From: Leptospira inadai serovar Lyme str. 10
Lineage (GTDB): Bacteria > Spirochaetota > Leptospiria > Leptospirales > Leptospiraceae
DNA: 64,000 nt
NCBI RefSeq assembly: GCF_000243675.2
Contig: NZ_AHMM02000016.1
Location: 124,001 to 188,000, forward strand
Reading direction: 5' to 3'
The notes beneath the pieces were generated by a model, which saw only the letters and a program-made list of their open reading frames with translations, had not been told where the DNA came from and made no database searches. The translations under genes and the position numbers were made by a program. Each line of letters starts with the position of its first letter. Positions within the stretch are counted from its first letter, which is position 1. Below, piece by piece: positions 46,387 to 56,764 of the stretch.

Positions 46387-49300
46387 GTGTTAGAAGATTT
46401 TGATATCATCGAGACAATTCAGGAAAACTCCAGTACGAACGTATATCGAGCGGTCTCCAAAGCTGATAGATCCCTTTCGTTTATTGTTAAAGTATTGGCT
46501 ACGGAATATCCGGACACCCGGGATTTAGCACGAATTCGTCACGAATACGAATTAAGTAAAGAGCTCGATATAGAAGGAATCGTTAAGCCGTTAGAATTGC
46601 GTCGACATGGAAACGGATACGCCCTCATTTTGGCAGATATCAATGGGGTTTCTCTTCAAAGTATTATTAGGAAAAGAAAATTCAGTTCATTGGAATTTCT
46701 TAAATTAGCAATTCCATTGAGCAAAACATTGGGCGAAATACATGTGCAGGGCGTGATTCACAAGGACGTCAAGCCCGCCAATATCATCGTAAAGGACGGT
46801 CACGAAGTTTATATTACGGACTTCGGATTATCCACCCGATTAAGTCGGGAAAAAGCTCTTTATTCGGCGACTGCGGCTTTGGAGGGAACACTAACCTATA
46901 TAGCTCCCGAACAGACCGGACGGATGAACCGAAATACTGATAGTAGATCCGACCTTTATTCCTTGGGCATCACTTTTTACGAGATGCTGACGGGATCTCC
47001 TCCCTTTAAGTCGGAAGACGCGATCGATCTCATCCATAGCCATATTGCGAAAGTCCCGGCCAGCCCGCATGAGTTAGATTCCAAGATCGAATATCAACTT
47101 TCTAATATCGTAATGAAGCTGATTTCGAAAGCCGCAGAAGATAGGTATCAATCCGCCCTGGGTCTCGCCGCCGATTTGGAACGTTGCGGGCGTAATCTGG
47201 AAGAGGTAGGAAAAATTTCCGAATTTCAGTTAGGTCTTGAAGATTCGTCCGGTCGTCTTCAGATTCCTCAAAAACTCTATGGGCGCGCCGAGGAGGTCAA
47301 AACTTTACTTTCCGCCTTCGAAAGAGTGAGTCAAGGTGCTAGTGAACTTTTGCTGGTTCACGGTTATTCCGGTGTCGGAAAATCCGCTTTGGTTCATGAA
47401 GTTCATAAACCGATTACCGAAAAGAAAGGGCTTTTTATTTCCGGAAAATTCGACCAATTCCAAAGGGATATTCCCTATTATGCGATTCGCTTTGCACTGA
47501 AGGATTTATGCGAGTACTTGGTTACCGAAAGCGAAGAAGTCTTAGCGAACTGGAAATCGACGATTTTGAACGCCTTGGGAGCTAATGCGAGCGTCTTGAT
47601 CGAGATAGTTCCCGAACTCGAATTGATTATAGGCAAGCAACCTGCCGCGCCCGAACTCAGTACGCAGGAATCGATCAGTAGGTTACACCAGGTTTTCCAA
47701 AATTTCGTCCGAGCTATCTCGAACCGGGAACATCCGTTGGTAATTTTTGTCGACGATCTTCAGTGGGCCGATTCCGGTTCGCTTAATCTTATCAAAATTT
47801 TACTCGCCGGAGCTGAAGAAAAGTATTTTCTCCTAATCGGAGCTTTTCGAGAGAACGAAGTGGACGGGACTCACGCTTTTTCGATGACTCTGGATGAAAT
47901 AAGAAAGTCCGGCAGTTCGGTTCATTCTATCGCATTGAATCCGCTGCTGCGAGAAGACGTTAGCGACTTAACTATGGAATCTCTTGCTTCCGTGGAGCGG
48001 GAACTTATAACTCCTCTGGCCGAGCTTATATACTCGAAAACGGGAGGAAATGCTTTCTTTGTTAACGAGTTTTTAAAGAATCTATATGAAGAGAAATTGA
48101 TCTATTTCGATTTCATGGAAAAGAATTGGATTTGGGATATTCGAAGTATCGAATCTAAAAATGTGACGAGTAACGTGGTTGAGCTGATGTCTCAGAAGAT
48201 AGACAGGCTACCGGAAGAAACTAGAAGAATTCTTCAATTGGGAAGTTGCGTCGGGAGTAAGTTCTCACTGAAAATTATTTCCATCGTTTACGAAAAGAAC
48301 GAACGGGAAACCTTACTCGATCTATGGAAATCCGTCGAAGAAGGGTTAATCCTTCCCTTGGATAATAATTATAAGATTCTTCAGGGGCAATCCAACGGGA
48401 ATAAGACCGATATTGACCGTCAAAGATTAGAAGTCGACAGTATGCTCGACGCTCATTTTCAATTCCTCCACGACAAGGTGCAGGAGGCGGCCTATTCCGG
48501 AATAGGCGAGGATCGAAAAAGGGAAGTACATTTAAGGATCGGTAGGCTATTACTCGATCGAACCGAATCGAGCCAGTTGCCGGAACGGATATTTTCGATC
48601 GTAAACCAGTTTAATCTAGGGTCCGAATTGATTTTAGACGTATCTGAAAAATCTAAATTATGCGAACTGAATCTATTTGCCGGAAAGAAAGCCAAACAAT
48701 CGAGCGCCCATAGCAGTGCCGTTACTTTTTTTAAGCAGGGTATCGCTCTTTTAAATGAAGCACACTGGAAACATCAGTATGATCTTTCCTTCGAATTATA
48801 TTCCGAAAAAGCCGATTGCGAATATAGCGCCGCGCTGCTCGAGGACTGCGAACAGGACGTAAAAATCGCACTGGAGAATGCAATCGGGCAGGATCATAAA
48901 ACTGCGATATATCAAATTTACCTTCATCTACTATATCAATTGAATCGTCATCGGGAAGGAATCGAGGTCGGTATCGACGCTCTGAAATATCTCGGTGTCA
49001 AGATTCCGAAAAACGTAAAGAAGGTTCATATAGCTCTTCTTTACGTTCGATTTAGAATCCTATTGGGCAGAAGAAAAGCCAGGGATTTGGTAGAATTGCC
49101 CGAAATCACCGATAGACGCATTTTTAACGTATGCGCGATTATTTACGACTTAGTTCCCTCCGCTTATCAAGTCTTTCCTGATTTAATGGGCTATATCAGC
49201 CTGCTCATGGCTATGTTTTGTTTAAAATACGGTAACTCAATTTACTCGGGTTTTGCTTTCGCTATGATAGGAGTAATAATGTCAGGGGTGACCAAAGAAT

Positions 49301-52300
49301 TGGAAGGTGGCTTTAAATTCGCGGAACTAGCCGAGACACTTTCCGAAAAATTTTACGATATAAACGTAAAAGCGAAGGTCCATTTTGCAATCGGAAACTT
49401 TAATATACACTGGGTATTACCGATGCGCGAACATAAGTGGTACGTCGATATCGCTTTGAAGACGTCGTTAGAAGCTGGTACGATCAATTGGGCTGATTAC
49501 TCGATGACTTTTTCGAGAATTCAAGGCATTTTCTTCAGCGATAAGAATCTGGAGTCCATTTTAGAGGAAAACGAAAAGATCTACGAAATGTATCTAAAGC
49601 ACAAGGATCGAGAGGTGATTCTGAATCATTACCTGCTTCTGAATTTCTTAAACGATCTGATGATACGCGATAATAATTCGCCCGACCCATTTTCTTTCGA
49701 TGAAGGCGATTATGAAAAGGAGATGCAAACTCCCGGAAATTTTACTATCCGAACTTATTTCCATACCTTAAAAATGATTCGGAATTTCATGCACGAAAAT
49801 TGGGAATCTGCCCTATCGCACGGCTGGAACGGATTCAAGATCGTCCTAGAAGCAATGGGAAATATGCTGGATTTTCAAGTTCGTTACTATTTCGTACTTT
49901 CCTGCCTTTCTTATCAAATTTCTAGCAAGAAGTCCTTAAGCATTAAGTTTAAATTAGCGTACAAATTGAATCGGTTTTTGTTAGGATATTATAGTAAAAA
50001 AAACCCGGCCAATTTTTTGGCACACGATTTGTTGGTTTCCGCTTTGGAAGCCCAGCTAGAGGGAAGACACGATGCCGGAACTCTTTTCGAGAAAGCCGCT
50101 AAGGAATCGCATCATGCTCAATTTACGGTTAATGAAGCACTCGTAAATGAATACACTGCTAAGTTCTATATCGCAAACGGCATCGAAAAAGCGGCAACAG
50201 CATACATGACCGAAGCAGTATATTTATATTCGATTTGGGGAGCGAGCGCTAAAGTAAAACAACTCGAGGAGAATTACGGGTATTATATCAGGAAGCCCAA
50301 TTCTCCCAAAATTGTGGAATCCGTAAGTTTACGGGAAACCCACTCTAGTACTAGTAATAATCGATCGAACACTCTAGACTTAACTACGATATTAAAAGCA
50401 TCTCAGGCCGTGTCCGGCGAAATACGACTGGATAAACTTTTATCCGAATTGATGCAAAACCTAATTCAAAATACCGGAGCAGAAAAAGGCTTATTGATTC
50501 TGGAAGAAAATAGAAACTGGGTTATCCGAGCCGAAGGTAATGCGAACGGAAATATCGAAGTCCTAAGTTCCGAATCGTTATCGCAGAGTAAAAAAATCCC
50601 TCGGGCGATTATCAATTATGTTCTTAGAAGTAAGCAACCCCTCGTATTAAGTCGCGCTTGGCTAGATATTCAATTTCAAAACGACGCATATATTATAGAA
50701 GTGAAACCGCAATCGGTTCTTTGCGCTCCGATTATGAATCAAGGGAAATTAAGCGGAGCGGTTTATCTTGAAAATCGACTCACGGCGGATGCCTTTACTC
50801 CGGATCGCCTTCAAGTCGTTAATATACTTTCCTCTCAGGCGGCTATATCGCTTGAGAATTCTCTTTTATACGAAAACCTGGAAGAGAAAGTTCGAGAACG
50901 TACTAACGAATTATCCAAACTATTACTCGAAATCCGAGAACTCAAACATCAACAGGATGCGGATTATTTTCTTACGTCTTTACTACTTGAGCCGCTGGGA
51001 GAAAACAAAACCAGCGGAGAGAATGTAAAAATAGAATTCTTTTTAAGACAAAAAAAACACTTCACGTATAAGAATAACGAATATTCGATCGGCGGGGATC
51101 TTTGCGGTGCTCATAATATATTTTTAAAAAATAGAAAATACACCGTATTTATGAACGCGGACGCGATGGGTAAGTCCATTCAAGGCGCTGCAGGAGCTTT
51201 AATAACCGGTTCGGTCTTCGAATCGATCATTCAACGTACGAAGTTATCCGAATATTGGCAAAATTTTCCGCCTGAGCAATGGATTCGAAATAGTTTTATC
51301 GAACTTCAAAAAGTCTTCGAGAACCTTGAAGGGACGATGCTGATTTCGATACTAATAGGAGCTGTCGACGAATTAACTGGTACCGTATACACGATTAATT
51401 CTGATTACCCGGCTCCTATTCTATTTAGAAAAGGCAAGGCTCAGCACCTTCCTCCATCGAATTTCTTTTTAAAATTAGGAGTAAACCCCTTCATAATCAA
51501 CGGAAATAGTAAAAACAATTCCCAAAAAATCGCAACTTACCTTTCCGTTGATGTGTTTTCCCTTCGGGACGGTGACATATTGATCACAGGTTCGGACGGA
51601 AAGGACGACATCGATTTACATTCCGATAAAGACGAACTTCCGGAAAAGAATCAGGATGAAAATATGATTCTCTCTTTGATCGAGGAATCTAACGTAGATT
51701 TGGAAAAACTATATGAATTGATACGAGGGAAAGGAGAATTAACGGACGATCTATCACTTATGCGGCTCTCATTCCATAAATTAAAAAAGGGTAAAACGGC
51801 CGTAACTCAAAATATTCTCTATACTTTGGATCAGTTTCGTCAAAAGCAAATCGCAAACGATTGGGAAGGAGCCATCGCGGAACTCAAGAAATCGTATAAG
51901 CTCGGATATAAACATCCTTCGCTTTTGAAGATGATGGCTCGGTTGTATTATAAATTAAAAAAATTCAGAGCGGCAAGTCTGATCGCGCATCGATATTTTC
52001 TGCTGCGGCCTGCCGATAACAGTAATCTATTCTTACTTTCTCTCTCCTTCTTTCAAATCGGCAGAATTTCTCGGGCGCTGGAAACCGCCGAAAGCCTCGT
52101 TTTGAGAAAAAGGGAACATGCGGGTTACCTAGTTCATTATGCGAATATTTTAGCGGCGACGGGCGATAAAACTGCCGAGTCGTTTCTTCAAAGAGCCGAA
52201 TTATCCGATCCCGACCTTCCGTCTATTTCCAAGCTTCGAAAGAAAATAAATGAGAAGGTAAATCCCGTTAAATACGCTCGCAACGATATTCATGCTTCAA

Positions 52301-52320
52301 TGAGCGCGGGTTCCCGTTAA
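46387..52320 (+). CDS. Giant Ser/Thr kinase-AAA-GAF-SpoIIE phosphatase protein
   Basis: About 1977 residues from GTG 46387, which has AAGAGGA eight bases upstream (an earlier in-frame TTG at 46360 has none). Order: protein kinase domain (1-270; catalytic loop HKDVKPAN with Asp127, DFG at 145-147, APEQ), but with no glycines in the nucleotide loop (ENSSTNVYRA). Next is an AAA ATPase with Walker A HGYSGVGKS (about 325-335) and Walker B LVIFVDDLQWAD, then a helical-repeat region (about 750-1310), GAF (about 1330-1490), coiled coil, SpoIIE/PP2C phosphatase (about 1550-1800: SIGGDL, MNADAMGKS, TGSDGKDD, LTDDLSL) and TPR-like repeats. A cytosolic signal integrator that can both add and remove phosphate; partners unknown. 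Confidence 0.9.
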   Translation: MLEDFDIIETIQENSSTNVYRAVSKADRSLSFIVKVLATEYPDTRDLARIRHEYELSKELDIEGIVKPLELRRHGNGYALILADINGVSLQSIIRKRKFSSLEFLKLAIPLSKTLGEIHVQGVIHKDVKPANIIVKDGHEVYITDFGLSTRLSREKALYSATAALEGTLTYIAPEQTGRMNRNTDSRSDLYSLGITFYEMLTGSPPFKSEDAIDLIHSHIAKVPASPHELDSKIEYQLSNIVMKLISKAAEDRYQSALGLAADLERCGRNLEEVGKISEFQLGLEDSSGRLQIPQKLYGRAEEVKTLLSAFERVSQGASELLLVHGYSGVGKSALVHEVHKPITEKKGLFISGKFDQFQRDIPYYAIRFALKDLCEYLVTESEEVLANWKSTILNALGANASVLIEIVPELELIIGKQPAAPELSTQESISRLHQVFQNFVRAISNREHPLVIFVDDLQWADSGSLNLIKILLAGAEEKYFLLIGAFRENEVDGTHAFSMTLDEIRKSGSSVHSIALNPLLREDVSDLTMESLASVERELITPLAELIYSKTGGNAFFVNEFLKNLYEEKLIYFDFMEKNWIWDIRSIESKNVTSNVVELMSQKIDRLPEETRRILQLGSCVGSKFSLKIISIVYEKNERETLLDLWKSVEEGLILPLDNNYKILQGQSNGNKTDIDRQRLEVDSMLDAHFQFLHDKVQEAAYSGIGEDRKREVHLRIGRLLLDRTESSQLPERIFSIVNQFNLGSELILDVSEKSKLCELNLFAGKKAKQSSAHSSAVTFFKQGIALLNEAHWKHQYDLSFELYSEKADCEYSAALLEDCEQDVKIALENAIGQDHKTAIYQIYLHLLYQLNRHREGIEVGIDALKYLGVKIPKNVKKVHIALLYVRFRILLGRRKARDLVELPEITDRRIFNVCAIIYDLVPSAYQVFPDLMGYISLLMAMFCLKYGNSIYSGFAFAMIGVIMSGVTKELEGGFKFAELAETLSEKFYDINVKAKVHFAIGNFNIHWVLPMREHKWYVDIALKTSLEAGTINWADYSMTFSRIQGIFFSDKNLESILEENEKIYEMYLKHKDREVILNHYLLLNFLNDLMIRDNNSPDPFSFDEGDYEKEMQTPGNFTIRTYFHTLKMIRNFMHENWESALSHGWNGFKIVLEAMGNMLDFQVRYYFVLSCLSYQISSKKSLSIKFKLAYKLNRFLLGYYSKKNPANFLAHDLLVSALEAQLEGRHDAGTLFEKAAKESHHAQFTVNEALVNEYTAKFYIANGIEKAATAYMTEAVYLYSIWGASAKVKQLEENYGYYIRKPNSPKIVESVSLRETHSSTSNNRSNTLDLTTILKASQAVSGEIRLDKLLSELMQNLIQNTGAEKGLLILEENRNWVIRAEGNANGNIEVLSSESLSQSKKIPRAIINYVLRSKQPLVLSRAWLDIQFQNDAYIIEVKPQSVLCAPIMNQGKLSGAVYLENRLTADAFTPDRLQVVNILSSQAAISLENSLLYENLEEKVRERTNELSKLLLEIRELKHQQDADYFLTSLLLEPLGENKTSGENVKIEFFLRQKKHFTYKNNEYSIGGDLCGAHNIFLKNRKYTVFMNADAMGKSIQGAAGALITGSVFESIIQRTKLSEYWQNFPPEQWIRNSFIELQKVFENLEGTMLISILIGAVDELTGTVYTINSDYPAPILFRKGKAQHLPPSNFFLKLGVNPFIINGNSKNNSQKIATYLSVDVFSLRDGDILITGSDGKDDIDLHSDKDELPEKNQDENMILSLIEESNVDLEKLYELIRGKGELTDDLSLMRLSFHKLKKGKTAVTQNILYTLDQFRQKQIANDWEGAIAELKKSYKLGYKHPSLLKMMARLYYKLKKFRAASLIAHRYFLLRPADNSNLFLLSLSFFQIGRISRALETAESLVLRKREHAGYLVHYANILAATGDKTAESFLQRAELSDPDLPSISKLRKKINEKVNPVKYARNDIHASMSAGSR

Positions 52321-52508
52321 AATATAAACCGCGATTTATGCCGGGAAGATAAATCGATTCCTCGTCCCGCTTATCAAGTCAAATCAACGGATAAAATTCA
52401 TCGTACTCTGACAGAGCGGGATTTAGATGCTCGCCTTCAAAAGTAAATTAAAAGTATCTACTTTCTTTGTTATTGAAATATCCATCCGATCGTTAACGCA
52501 GTATAGGA

Positions 52509-55500
52509 TTATCCGCTTTTATTAAATTTTCCGTTACTCACTCTCTTCTCCAGCATGTAATACAGAACGGGCAATGCAAAAAGAGTAATACCGGTACCGC
52601 TAATGAGTCCGTAAACGATCACAGTCGCGAGCGGTCTTTGAACGTCGCTACCGATTCCCGTTGCGACCGAGGCCGGAAGAAGTCCGAGGGCAGCAACCGT
52701 AGCAGTCATTAGAATCGGTCTCAATCGATTCGTGGCACCGGATATCACCGCGAGCTTTAACGGTACCTTATTAGCTATTAATTCGTTTAGATGCGAGACC
52801 ATAATCACACCGTTTTGAATTGCGACTCCGAAGAGCGCTATAAAACCCACCGAGCTGGATACGTTTAAGGTCATTCCCCGCACTATTAATGCGATTAGGC
52901 CTCCGAGAAGGGCAGCGGGCACGATGGACAATAATAAAAATGCGTGTCTAAGATTTCCGAAGGCTACGTAAAGAAGCGTAAACATCACGCATAGTATAAG
53001 AGGAAGAATTATGGACAATCTTCGATTCGCTCTTTCTTGATTCTCGAGTTGACCTCCCCAAACTATTCTATATTTCTTAGAATCGTATTTTATTTTGTGA
53101 GAAATATTCTCCTTCGCTTCCGAAACGAAGGAAGACAGATCTCGTCCATGTAGATTAACTTTTACCGTTAAGTGTCTTTGATTGGATTCCCTTGTAATCG
53201 TACTTTCTCCCGTCGTTAATTTTACGTTCGCGACTTGAGAAACGGGAATTTTCGCGCCGTTCGGAGAAGTCAGCATTAAATTACTGATCGCTTCCGGCGT
53301 ATTTCTAAACGCTTCCCCGTATCGGACCGTAATATCGTATTTTTTTTCGCCGAGAAATAGATTGGAAATCGCTTGTCCTCCGATGGCCGCCTCTATGAGG
53401 TCGGAGATATCGGAGACGTTTAAGCTATATCTTGCGGCGGTGGCCCGATCTATTTTTACCTGTATTTGAGGTAGGGGTGGTTCCTGATCGATTCCCACGT
53501 CGGAAGAGCCCGGGGTCGACTTTAAAACCTCCGCTATTTTCTTTGTAAGCTCGCGGGTCTCCCTAAAATCGTCTCCGAAAACCTTGATAACCAATTCGCT
53601 GTGGGCACCGGAAATTTTATCGTTTACGTTATCGATCATAGGTTGGGAAAAACTGATCGTGTAACCCGGCATTTTTAAATAATGATCCCTGAGCGCACCT
53701 ACAAGTTCCCTCTTGGTTCGCCCGCTTTTCCAAGTGTCGTACGGCTTTAGTCCTATCGAGCATTCTATATGCGATGGAGTCCAGGAATCGGTGCCATCGT
53801 CGTTACGTCCGGTTTGCGTAATTACATGCGAGACTTCTTCGAATTTCAGCGTTTCCTTTCGTAAGTCGTCGGCCATTTCCGCACCTTTAGCTAGAGAAAT
53901 TCCGGGAGGAAGTTGTACTTGAAGCCATATAGAGCCTTCGTCCAATTCGGGTAAAAAATCCTTTCCGATTACTATAAAAAGAGCGAAGCACAGTAATAAC
54001 GCACCGGCCGCGAATTTTAAAATCCGTAACGGATGCTCTATCAGGTCCGTGATTTTTTTTTGATAAAGAACCGTAATTCTTTCCAGCCACTTATTGTGAT
54101 AAAGCCGTTGAGGCCGTTTATAAGCGATATAGGAGATCGCCGGAATCAACGTTAAGGCGATGAATAGCGCGCCCGCTAATGCATATCCGACGGTGTAGGC
54201 CATAGGCGTAAATAGCTTTCGTTCGATTCTTTCGAATGCAAAGAGCGGGATATATGCGGTTATAATGATTAGAGTGGCGAAGAAGATAGGGGAGGCAACG
54301 GCGGAGGCAACTTTTGCCACATCAGGAATCTGTAATGTATCCGCCTCCTTCTCCTCTTTCAACTTAAGAATGCTTTCCATCATGACGATGGAGCCGTCCA
54401 CTATGATGCCGAAATCGATGGCTCCTAATGAAAGTAAATTCGCGGGAATGTTCGTGAAATTCATCAGGATAAATGCGATTAATAGGGAGATCGGAATCGT
54501 AAGGGCGACTAATAGAGCACCTCTAACATTCCCCAGAAAAAGGATCAGAACTACGATCACTAATCCGATCCCTTCTAAAAGGGTTTTAGATACTGTGTTT
54601 AAAGTAGTGTTGACGAGATCGATCCTGTCCATATACGGAACGACTTTGACGCCGGACGGGAGAAGGCCGTTGTTCAGTTCATCCACTTTCGCATGAACTC
54701 CCTTAAGGACCGCACTCGGATTTTGGTATCTCAGGAGTAAAACTATTCCGGACACCTCGTCATTCTTAAAATCCCGTCCTAAGATTCCTTTTCTTCCAAG
54801 TTCGCCTAATTTTAAATCACCCAAGTCCTTTAAAAAGATAGGAATTCCTTTTCGAGTATCTACTACGATATGCCCGAGATCTTCCAGCGAACGGATCAAT
54901 CCGATTCCTCTAACCACGTAGGCTAGGTCCCCCATTCTGAGGATACTTCCTCCGGAATTCGTATTATTCTTTTGGATCGTATCGATCACCTGAGCCAATG
55001 ATATATTGAATTGATTCAATTTATTAGGATCGATTTCCAACTGAAATTGAGTGGTAATGCCGCCGAAATTGGCGACATCGGCGACTCCGATCACTTGCTT
55101 CAGCTTTGGAATGACCACCCATCGTTGTAATTCCCTTAACTCCCGTGCATCCTTGCTAGAAGATTCGAGAGTATACCGGAAGATTTCTCCGATGGGGGAG
55201 GTGAGGGGATCCAATTCCGGCTTTGTGTCTCCGGGAAGTTGAACGCCTTCGATTCTTTCCTTGATTCTTTGTCGTGACCAATAGTCTTCGACTCCTTCCT
55301 GAAAGACCAAGGTGATGACGGATAATCCGAAGGTGCTTTTGCTTCTAATAATGGATAAACCGGGCATTCCGTTGAGAGCTCGCTCCAGAGGAATCGTGAT
55401 TTGCTCTTCTATCTCTTCCGCCGCTCTTCCCGGAAATTGGGTGATCACTTGGGAAGTGACGTCGGCTATATCGGGATAGGCTTCGATCGACAATTGAGTC

Positions 55501-55592
55501 CAGGAATAATACCCGAACACACATAAAAGTATAAACAGGACGAATATTAAAATTCGTTTTTCGATCGATTTTAGAATGTATTGATGGATCAT
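52509..55592 (-). CDS. CzcA/CusA-type heavy-metal RND efflux pump
   Basis: A 1027-residue inner-membrane RND transporter with 12 helices and two large periplasmic loops. The CzcA-type proton-relay motif in helix 4 is present (AIDFGIIVDGSIVMMES: Asp, Asp, Glu). Other signatures are YPDIADVTSQV near the N-terminus and RPILMTATVAALGLLP. It exports metal cations (Zn/Co/Cd/Ni class, or Cu/Ag) across the outer membrane with the adjacent fusion and TolC-like proteins. Metal choice cannot be read with certainty; the DFG-D-E motif favours the divalent CzcA group. It is the last gene of the operon, 50 bases after the fusion protein gene. ATG 55592 lacks a clear ribosome-binding site. Confidence 0.94.
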   Translation of the reverse strand: MIHQYILKSIEKRILIFVLFILLCVFGYYSWTQLSIEAYPDIADVTSQVITQFPGRAAEEIEEQITIPLERALNGMPGLSIIRSKSTFGLSVITLVFQEGVEDYWSRQRIKERIEGVQLPGDTKPELDPLTSPIGEIFRYTLESSSKDARELRELQRWVVIPKLKQVIGVADVANFGGITTQFQLEIDPNKLNQFNISLAQVIDTIQKNNTNSGGSILRMGDLAYVVRGIGLIRSLEDLGHIVVDTRKGIPIFLKDLGDLKLGELGRKGILGRDFKNDEVSGIVLLLRYQNPSAVLKGVHAKVDELNNGLLPSGVKVVPYMDRIDLVNTTLNTVSKTLLEGIGLVIVVLILFLGNVRGALLVALTIPISLLIAFILMNFTNIPANLLSLGAIDFGIIVDGSIVMMESILKLKEEKEADTLQIPDVAKVASAVASPIFFATLIIITAYIPLFAFERIERKLFTPMAYTVGYALAGALFIALTLIPAISYIAYKRPQRLYHNKWLERITVLYQKKITDLIEHPLRILKFAAGALLLCFALFIVIGKDFLPELDEGSIWLQVQLPPGISLAKGAEMADDLRKETLKFEEVSHVITQTGRNDDGTDSWTPSHIECSIGLKPYDTWKSGRTKRELVGALRDHYLKMPGYTISFSQPMIDNVNDKISGAHSELVIKVFGDDFRETRELTKKIAEVLKSTPGSSDVGIDQEPPLPQIQVKIDRATAARYSLNVSDISDLIEAAIGGQAISNLFLGEKKYDITVRYGEAFRNTPEAISNLMLTSPNGAKIPVSQVANVKLTTGESTITRESNQRHLTVKVNLHGRDLSSFVSEAKENISHKIKYDSKKYRIVWGGQLENQERANRRLSIILPLILCVMFTLLYVAFGNLRHAFLLLSIVPAALLGGLIALIVRGMTLNVSSSVGFIALFGVAIQNGVIMVSHLNELIANKVPLKLAVISGATNRLRPILMTATVAALGLLPASVATGIGSDVQRPLATVIVYGLISGTGITLFALPVLYYMLEKRVSNGKFNKSG

Positions 55593-55642
55593 TTTATTTT
55601 AATTTTCTACTATATTGCCAAGACCGAAAGATCCGAAACCGT

Positions 55643-56764
55643 CTATTTCACTTTCAATAGATAAAAACTTCCGTCCGTAATGATACGGTCGCCCACGATT
55701 AAGCCGTCTATTATCACCGCGTCTTCCGTCAGGGATTCGGTGTCATCGGTCTTGACTTCGCGCTTCTCGTAACTTTTTTCCGACTTTTTGACGAACACGA
55801 ATTTTTTATCCCCTTCCTGTATTAGAGCTTTAGAAGGAATTAATATACTTTTCTTCGGTTTCGATTGGAATATGACGGTGGCAAACATTCCCGGTTTCAG
55901 TTTCCTTTCGGGATTTTGGAATTCCACACGGACTTTTACGGTCCGGCTTTCCGAGTCCAGAATATCGTCCATGAATAGGACTTTTCCGTTGAAATTCTCT
56001 TCCGGATAGGCCGAAACCCTCGCGAAACAGGAATCTCCTGCATTCACGAATCTGATATCCTTTTCCTGAACGTTCGCCGTTATCCAAACGCTAGATAAAT
56101 CGGCTATCGTGATCAAGGTCTCGTTCGCATCGTTATGAAATTCTCCGGGCGCGATATTCATCGACACGATTCTTCCTTTTATCGGGGAATAGACCTTTAG
56201 TGGTTCTCCGAGGGCGGTATGTTCCGGATCTATTTTATACATTTTTAATCTTATTTCCGACTGATTCAACTGGCTCTTGATCACCTCGTAATTCGTTTTG
56301 GCCTGTTGAACTTCCTTTTGCATTCCGACTCCATGCGTTAGCAGATCGGTTTGTCTTGTTAAATCTATTTCCGCCTGCAGTAGCTGGGCTTTGGCGCTCA
56401 AATAATCTTTTTGGGCTTGGGCCAATTCGGGAGTGTCGATGCTGAATAAAATCTTACCCGGCGAGACAGGCTCTCCTAACTTTACATAGAGCGTAACGAT
56501 TCTTCCGACCAAAGGAGGAGTCACCTTGACCATCTTAGTCGAATTCGCCTCGACGGAGGCCGGTGCCTGAATTTCCTTTACAAAATCCTTCAGATGAACC
56601 TCCCCTATGTGAATTTTACTCCGGAGAGGAGAATTTTCAGGAATGATAAAATAATCGCCTTCGATTCTAAAATCTTCGATCGGTTCCGAGTCGGTGATTT
56701 TCTTTTTGCAGTTTGCCGAGTTTAGCAAAGACGGGAGTAAGACTAAAATTAATAGTTTCTTCAT
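55643..56764 (-). CDS. Membrane-fusion lipoprotein of the metal RND pump
   Basis: About 373 residues. The signal peptide ends in lipobox SANC (Cys19), followed by KKK. The HlyD/CusB architecture is visible: a barrel-sandwich half (TPPLVGRIVTLYVKLGEPVSPG), a coiled-coil hairpin (residues about 110-170), the second lipoyl half (YSPIKGRIVSMNIAPGEF), a beta barrel and a membrane-proximal domain. It bridges the inner-membrane pump and the outer-membrane channel in the periplasm. ATG 56764 overlaps the tolC-like stop (ATGA), implying translational coupling; an upstream start at 56779 is less likely. There is no His-rich metal-sensing N-terminus. Confidence 0.92.
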   Translation of the reverse strand: MKKLLILVLLPSLLNSANCKKKITDSEPIEDFRIEGDYFIIPENSPLRSKIHIGEVHLKDFVKEIQAPASVEANSTKMVKVTPPLVGRIVTLYVKLGEPVSPGKILFSIDTPELAQAQKDYLSAKAQLLQAEIDLTRQTDLLTHGVGMQKEVQQAKTNYEVIKSQLNQSEIRLKMYKIDPEHTALGEPLKVYSPIKGRIVSMNIAPGEFHNDANETLITIADLSSVWITANVQEKDIRFVNAGDSCFARVSAYPEENFNGKVLFMDDILDSESRTVKVRVEFQNPERKLKPGMFATVIFQSKPKKSILIPSKALIQEGDKKFVFVKKSEKSYEKREVKTDDTESLTEDAVIIDGLIVGDRIITDGSFYLLKVK

